Shown: one piece after another, positions 60,341 through 64,000 of the stretch
How positions within the stretch are numbered: the stretch's first letter is position 1
Layout: each line of letters opens with the position of its first letter
Source: Phytohabitans maris
Lineage (GTDB): Bacteria > Actinomycetota > Actinomycetes > Mycobacteriales > Micromonosporaceae
Assembly: GCF_031085175.1 (NCBI RefSeq)
Contig: NZ_JAVHUY010000022.1
Location: 1 to 64,000, forward strand
Direction: 5' to 3'
DNA: 64,000 bases
Program-made: the position numbers and the translations under genes
Notes under the pieces: model-generated
What the model saw: the letters and a program-made list of their open reading frames with translations, nothing else
Databases searched by the model: none
What the model was told of the DNA's origin: nothing

Positions 60341-61100
60341 CCGCCGCCCCGAACCAGTCCCACCGCCACGGCGCTATCGCGTGCATCGGCGACGCGAACA
60401 GGATCCGCTCGTGGCTCGACGACGTGTCCCACCCGGGCGCGGCTCGGCGTAACGCCGGCGTCGCCTCGACCGGGTCCCCCTCCAGGTGGACCAGGCGGAC
60501 GAGCACGCCGGAGTCGTCGCCGCCGGACGCGGTGCCGAATCCGGCGCCGCTGGAGTGGAAGCTGTACGACGAGACACCCGCCACCGCGGGCAGGTCGAGC
60601 AGCGCCGGGACGATCTCGCGCTCGTAGCGGGCCAGCCAGGACACCGCCGCCGCGCTGCCCGGTCGCGCCACTCGGGACACCGTCAGGTGTACGCCGCGGT
60701 GCGGGCGCATGGGCACGACGTCGGGCGCGACCAGCGCGGCCGGGGCGGAGTGGGCCCGCACGGGGGTGAGGAAGCCGACCGGCCGCCGGTGCGTGTAGGC
60801 GAGCTCGGGCCGGCGTCCCCACCAGACGGCGCGCTGGTTGAGCTCCGTCCAGTCCTGTATGGACCGCTCCACGGGGTCGCGGAACCAGTACATGACGGCG
60901 TACTGGTACCCGGCCGCGGCCTCCTCGCCGGCGACGTACGGGGCGCAGTCGGGCGAGCACACCCACCGGTCACCCCAGAGCACGCCCGGCAGCGCCAGAT
61001 TCTCCGGCAGGTGGTCGAGCTGGTGCCACGCGTTGTACTCCCGGTGCCGGGCGGGGTCGTCCAGCCGGGTCAGGGTGAGGAAACAGCGCCGGGCGGTCAT
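60333..61100 (-). CDS. Unknown protein, possible dimeric alpha/beta barrel
   Basis: A 255-aa protein that I cannot assign firmly. The N-terminal CFLTLTRLDDPARHREYNAWHQLDHLPENLALPG resembles the EthD-like/stress-responsive alpha/beta-barrel pattern, and VSWLARYEREIVPALLDLPAV may be a second copy, giving a two-barrel protein. It is coupled by ATGA to the CoA-transferase and by an 8-nt overlap to the reductase, so it likely belongs to the same catabolic pathway. Confidence 0.65.
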   Translation of the reverse strand: MTARRCFLTLTRLDDPARHREYNAWHQLDHLPENLALPGVLWGDRWVCSPDCAPYVAGEEAAAGYQYAVMYWFRDPVERSIQDWTELNQRAVWWGRRPELAYTHRRPVGFLTPVRAHSAPAALVAPDVVPMRPHRGVHLTVSRVARPGSAAAVSWLARYEREIVPALLDLPAVAGVSSYSFHSSGAGFGTASGGDDSGVLVRLVHLEGDPVEATPALRRAAPGWDTSSSHERILFASPMHAIAPWRWDWFGAADG

Positions 61101-62311
61101 CGGCTGACACCCGCCGCGCGCAGGCCGGCAAGCTCGGCGTCGTCGGCCGCCAGCCACTCGGCGAGGACCTGGTCGGTGTGCTCGCCGAGCACCGCGGCCG
61201 GCCCCGGTCGCGGCGGGTCCCAGCCGCGGATCCGCGCCACCGGGCGGGGGACCGGGTAGGTGCCGACGCCCGGGTGGTCCACCGCGTCGAACAGGCCGCT
61301 GGCGGCCACCGGCGAGTCGGGGCCGAGCTGGAGCTCCTCGACCCGGCGGTAGTCGCCCCAGAGCACGCGGGCCCGCTCGAGCCGGTCGACGGCGTCGGCC
61401 CGGACCCGCGCCGCGAACCAGGGGGCCAGGACCGCCGTGACGAGGTCGCGATGCGCGTACCGGTGCCGCTCGTCGGAGAAGTCGACGCCCAGCCGCTCCT
61501 CCAGCGCGGAGATGACCGCGGCCGCCTCGGTGACCTCCACCAGCCGCGCCCAGTGCCGGGCGGTGAGCGCGACGACCATGACCCGGTGCCCGTCCTTGGT
61601 GGCGAAGTCGCTGCCGTAGGCGCCGTACAGGTAGTTGCCCTCACGGACCCGGGTGCTCGCGTTGATCGCGGTGTCGGCCAGGAGTCCGAGGTGCGCCAGC
61701 GTGGTGACCGCGACGTCGGAGAGGTTGATCCGGATCAGCTCGCCCCGGCCGGTGGCACGGCGCTTCCGGTCGGCGGTGACGACCGAGAGCGCGGCGTGCA
61801 AGCCGGTGAGCAGGTCCCACGCCGGAAGGACGTGGTTGACCGGGCGCGTGGCGTCCACCGGGCCGGTGAGCCAGGGCAGGCCCACCTCCGCGTTGACCGT
61901 GTAGTCGACCGCTGGACGGCCGTCGGGCCGGCCGGCGATGTGCACCATGACGAGATCCGGCCGGACGCGGCGGAGCGTGTCGTAGTCGAGCCAGCGCCGG
62001 TCGACGGCGTTCGTGACGAGGATGCCGTAGCCGTCACCCGGCCGCGCGAGCATCCGGCGGACGACCGCCCGGCCCTCCTCCCGGCCGAGGTCCAGGCTCA
62101 CCGAGCGCTTGTGCCGGTTGAGCCCCGCCCAGTAGAGGCTGCTGCCGTCGGGAGCGAGCGGAAGCCGGCGCGTGTCCGGCGCCCCGCCCAGCGGGTCGAC
62201 CCGGACGACGTCGGCGCCGAGCTGGGCCAGCACCATGGTGCCCGACGGCCCGGCCACGAACGTGGACAGGTCGAGGACGTGCAGCCCGGACAGCGGGCCG
62301 GTGGAGACCAC
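61097..62311 (-). CDS. CaiB/BaiF family CoA-transferase
   Basis: A 404-aa class III CoA-transferase. The N-terminus LSGLHVLDLSTFVAGPSGTMVLAQLGADVVRVDP is standard. The catalytic Asp lies in RPAVDYTVNAEVGLPWLTGP. It may activate the carboxylated substrate as a CoA thioester for the beta-oxidation enzymes upstream. GTG start; only 3 nt follow the VOC stop, so they form one transcript. Confidence 0.88.
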   Translation of the reverse strand: MVSTGPLSGLHVLDLSTFVAGPSGTMVLAQLGADVVRVDPLGGAPDTRRLPLAPDGSSLYWAGLNRHKRSVSLDLGREEGRAVVRRMLARPGDGYGILVTNAVDRRWLDYDTLRRVRPDLVMVHIAGRPDGRPAVDYTVNAEVGLPWLTGPVDATRPVNHVLPAWDLLTGLHAALSVVTADRKRRATGRGELIRINLSDVAVTTLAHLGLLADTAINASTRVREGNYLYGAYGSDFATKDGHRVMVVALTARHWARLVEVTEAAAVISALEERLGVDFSDERHRYAHRDLVTAVLAPWFAARVRADAVDRLERARVLWGDYRRVEELQLGPDSPVAASGLFDAVDHPGVGTYPVPRPVARIRGWDPPRPGPAAVLGEHTDQVLAEWLAADDAELAGLRAAGVSR

Positions 62312-62314
62312 GGC

Positions 62315-62824
62315 TCACTCGAAGGGGGAGACGAAGGGTACGCCGGCGGCGGCCGCGGCCTCGGCGATCCAGCCGCCGATCTCGGCCGCGATCTCGTGCG
62401 AGACCAGTTCGATCCACATGCCGGGCGCTTGCGGGTTGTAGTGGAACGAGGCCCGGGTGATCCTGCCGTCCTCGGGCACGCCGGACAGCTCGCGCCGGTA
62501 GCCCTGGGCCTCCAGCGCCGCGGCGGCGGCCGTGAGGTCGTCGGTGTAGTAGCCCAGGTGGTGGATGTACCGGCCGCCGGTGAGGGAGAGGTACGGCCCG
62601 GCGTCGATCTGCTCCAGGAGCTCGACGAAGTGCGGCCCCCGCAGCGAGTACGTGAACCGGACGTGGCGGTCCCGCACGCCTTCGGGGCAGAGCAGCGGGG
62701 TCTTCGCCTCCTTCGGCGGCGCCCAGAGCAGACCGAGCGCGCCGCCCATCTGGACCATGGCTTTGTCCAGATCGTCGACGATCATGCCGGTGTGGTAGAG
62801 CCGCAGCAGTGGTCCGGTGCCCAT
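62315..62824 (-). CDS. VOC-family protein (glyoxalase_4 type)
   Basis: A 169-aa VOC protein. LYHTGMIVDDLDKAMVQMGGALGL and RYIHHLGYYTDDLTAAAAALEAQG mark the two beta-alpha-beta modules; His and Glu metal ligands are visible (HTGM, HFVELLEQ, HHLGYY, MWIELV). Related proteins include methylmalonyl-CoA epimerases and ring-cleavage-like enzymes. The ATG at 62824 has GAGGAGG only 2 nt upstream, so an ATG at 62857 remains possible. It is the first gene of the minus-strand operon and divergent from the second P450. Confidence 0.8.
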   Translation of the reverse strand: MGTGPLLRLYHTGMIVDDLDKAMVQMGGALGLLWAPPKEAKTPLLCPEGVRDRHVRFTYSLRGPHFVELLEQIDAGPYLSLTGGRYIHHLGYYTDDLTAAAAALEAQGYRRELSGVPEDGRITRASFHYNPQAPGMWIELVSHEIAAEIGGWIAEAAAAAGVPFVSPFE

Positions 62825-62906
62825 CTCTCCTCCTCGGTCAAGAGTGATATTACACATCGCTAAGCATTCGCCAAACGCCGTTGACGTGCCAGAACCCCGG
62901 ATGTAC

Positions 62907-62925
62907 TAATAGTTAGTGAGGTTAA
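62907..62925 (+). promoter_or_regulatory. P450-promoter motif, copy 2
   Basis: TAATAGTTAGTGAGGTTAA matches 15 of 19 positions of the motif before the first P450. A dyad ACTAA-N3-TTAGT (62905-62917) overlaps it. It lies in the gap between the VOC operon (minus) and the second P450 (plus), 24 nt before the P450 start, so it may control both. Confidence 0.55.
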
Positions 62926-62948
62926 GCTTTGTGTCGGGGAGGAGCAGC

Positions 62949-64000
62949 CATGCTGGCGGTCCAGAGCCTGCTGGCGCAGGAGACGGAGCGCGACCCGCAC
63001 GCGTACTACGCCTACCTTCGCGAGCACGATCCGGTCCACTACGACGAGGAGGCCGGGGCGTACCTGCTGACCCGCCACGAGGACGTCGGAGCCGCCTACC
63101 GCAACCCGGCGTTCTCCACCGCGAACTACCGCTGGCAGCTCGAACCGGTCATGGGGCGCACGATCCTGCAGATGGACGGCCGGGAGCACGCGAGCGTACG
63201 GGGGATGATGAGCCCCTCCTTCCGCGGCCAGGGCCTGCGGGCCTGGCTGCCGCTGATCGAGCGCACGGTCGGGGAGCTGCTCGACGACTCCCTTCGCACC
63301 ACAGTGGACAGTCTGGTCGGCCGGATGGCGAAGGGCGGCGAGGTCGACCTGGTGCCGCGCTTCAGCCACCTGCTGCCGGTCTACGTGATCGCCGAAGTGC
63401 TCGGGCTACCCAGATCCGACCACGAGCTCTTCTACGGCTGGTACCAGGCGCAGAGCCAGTTCCTGTCCAACCTCTCCCGCGATCCGCGGGTCGAGCGCCG
63501 CGGAGCGCGGGCACTGAAGGAGCTTCGGGAGTACCTCGCGCCCCTCGTCGCCCGCCGCCGCGCCGAGCCGGGTGACGACTTCGTCTCGAAGCTGGCGCGG
63601 GCGGAGGTCGACGGCCGGCGGCTGACCGACGAAGAGGTGATGACGCACGCCACCCACCTGCTCAACGCCGGCTCGGAGACCACCGACCGCACCGTGACCA
63701 ACCTGCTGAACCATCTGCTCACGGTGCCGGAGCGCTACGCGGCCGTACGCGACGACCGCTCACTCGTCCCGCGGGCGATCGGCGAGACCCTCCGGCTCAC
63801 GCCACCCTCGCAGATGAACGGGCGGGTGACGACCGAGGACGTCGAGGTCCGCGGGGTGCGGATTCCGGCCGGCTCGTTCGTGCTGCTCGTCATCGCCTCG
63901 GCCAACCGGGACGAACGCAGGTTCGCCAACGCGGCGCGGTTCGACATGTACCGCGACGACCTCCGGCACGAGCAGGCGTTCAGCGGCGTCGGGGAGCACT
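62949..64000 (+). CDS. Cytochrome P450 (partial at window end)
   Basis: The first 350 residues of a P450; the gene continues beyond the window. The I-helix LLNAGSETTDRTVTN has the AGxET core, K-helix ExxR is in AIGETLRLTPP and the sequence stops at FSGVGEH, immediately before the expected heme Cys (FxxGxHxC). ATG with GGGGAGGAG upstream. It is divergent from the VOC/CoA-transferase/ferredoxin operon and probably shares its redox partners. Confidence 0.95.

Overview
The window is high-GC, gene-dense actinomycete DNA, with pervasive GTG starts, 4-bp ATGA/GTGA stop-start overlaps and purine-rich ribosome binding sites. The specialised-metabolism content fits a filamentous actinomycete (Micromonosporaceae- or Streptomyces-like). 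The genus cannot be fixed by eye. I saw no rRNA or tRNA gene and no CRISPR array.

1-10.6 kb, minus strand: one operon with an NtaA/SnaA/DszA-type flavin monooxygenase, a dipeptide-type ABC importer (lipoprotein, two permeases, a fused double ATPase), a two-domain rhodanese, an MFS exporter and two aldo/keto reductases. The set suggests uptake and oxidative cleavage of an organic (probably sulfur-containing) nutrient. Two palindromes lie in its promoter region.

11.4-32.2 kb: an aromatic (type II) polyketide cluster. The core order cupin - KSalpha - KSbeta/CLF - ACP - aromatase/cyclase resembles the tetracenomycin order tcmJKLMN. TcmI- and TcmH-like genes plus an O-methyltransferase form a second small operon at 30.4-32.2 kb. 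Tailoring genes are a ketoreductase, two ABM monooxygenases, a DUF1772 anthrone-oxygenase-like protein, an FAD hydroxylase and four small-molecule methyltransferases. Sugar genes are a 4,6-dehydratase, a 3,4-ketoisomerase, a C-methyltransferase, a Gfo/Idh ketoreductase and a glycosyltransferase. Regulators are a StrR/NovG-type ParB-fold protein and a SARP. A secreted ScyD-like propeller is embedded in the PKS operon. The expected product is a methylated, glycosylated aromatic polyketide carrying a C-branched 6-deoxysugar.

32.2-39.4 kb: a lipoprotein, a histidine kinase/response regulator pair, a divergent LuxR regulator, then a five-gene operon encoding a 106-aa membrane peptide, an ABC ATPase, a small membrane protein, a large permease and an M50 intramembrane metalloprotease. 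This looks like a peptide production/immunity or envelope-signalling system and is the least familiar module here. It is followed by about 530 bp of non-coding DNA built from nested inverted repeats.

39.9-49.9 kb: accessory genes. These are a VOC protein, a LysR regulator with a CaiB-type CoA-transferase and a MaoC-fold hydratase (mesaconate/itaconate-like chemistry), and an HxlR/pirin pair. A TetR gene sits beside a group of small envelope proteins fed by two near-identical promoter/operators. A double TetR fusion completes the block.

50.0-64.0 kb: a beta-oxidation/P450 catabolic island. A plus-strand operon carries thiolase, FadB-like enzyme, SDR, acyl-CoA dehydrogenase and an enoyl-CoA hydratase fused to a SnoaL-like domain, followed by a P450 and an SDR. 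A minus-strand operon carries a VOC protein, CoA-transferase, alpha/beta-barrel protein, ferredoxin reductase and 3Fe-4S ferredoxin. A second P450 runs off the window end. A shared promoter motif links the two P450 genes. The substrate may be a hydrophobic terpenoid or steroid-like acid, but this is inference.
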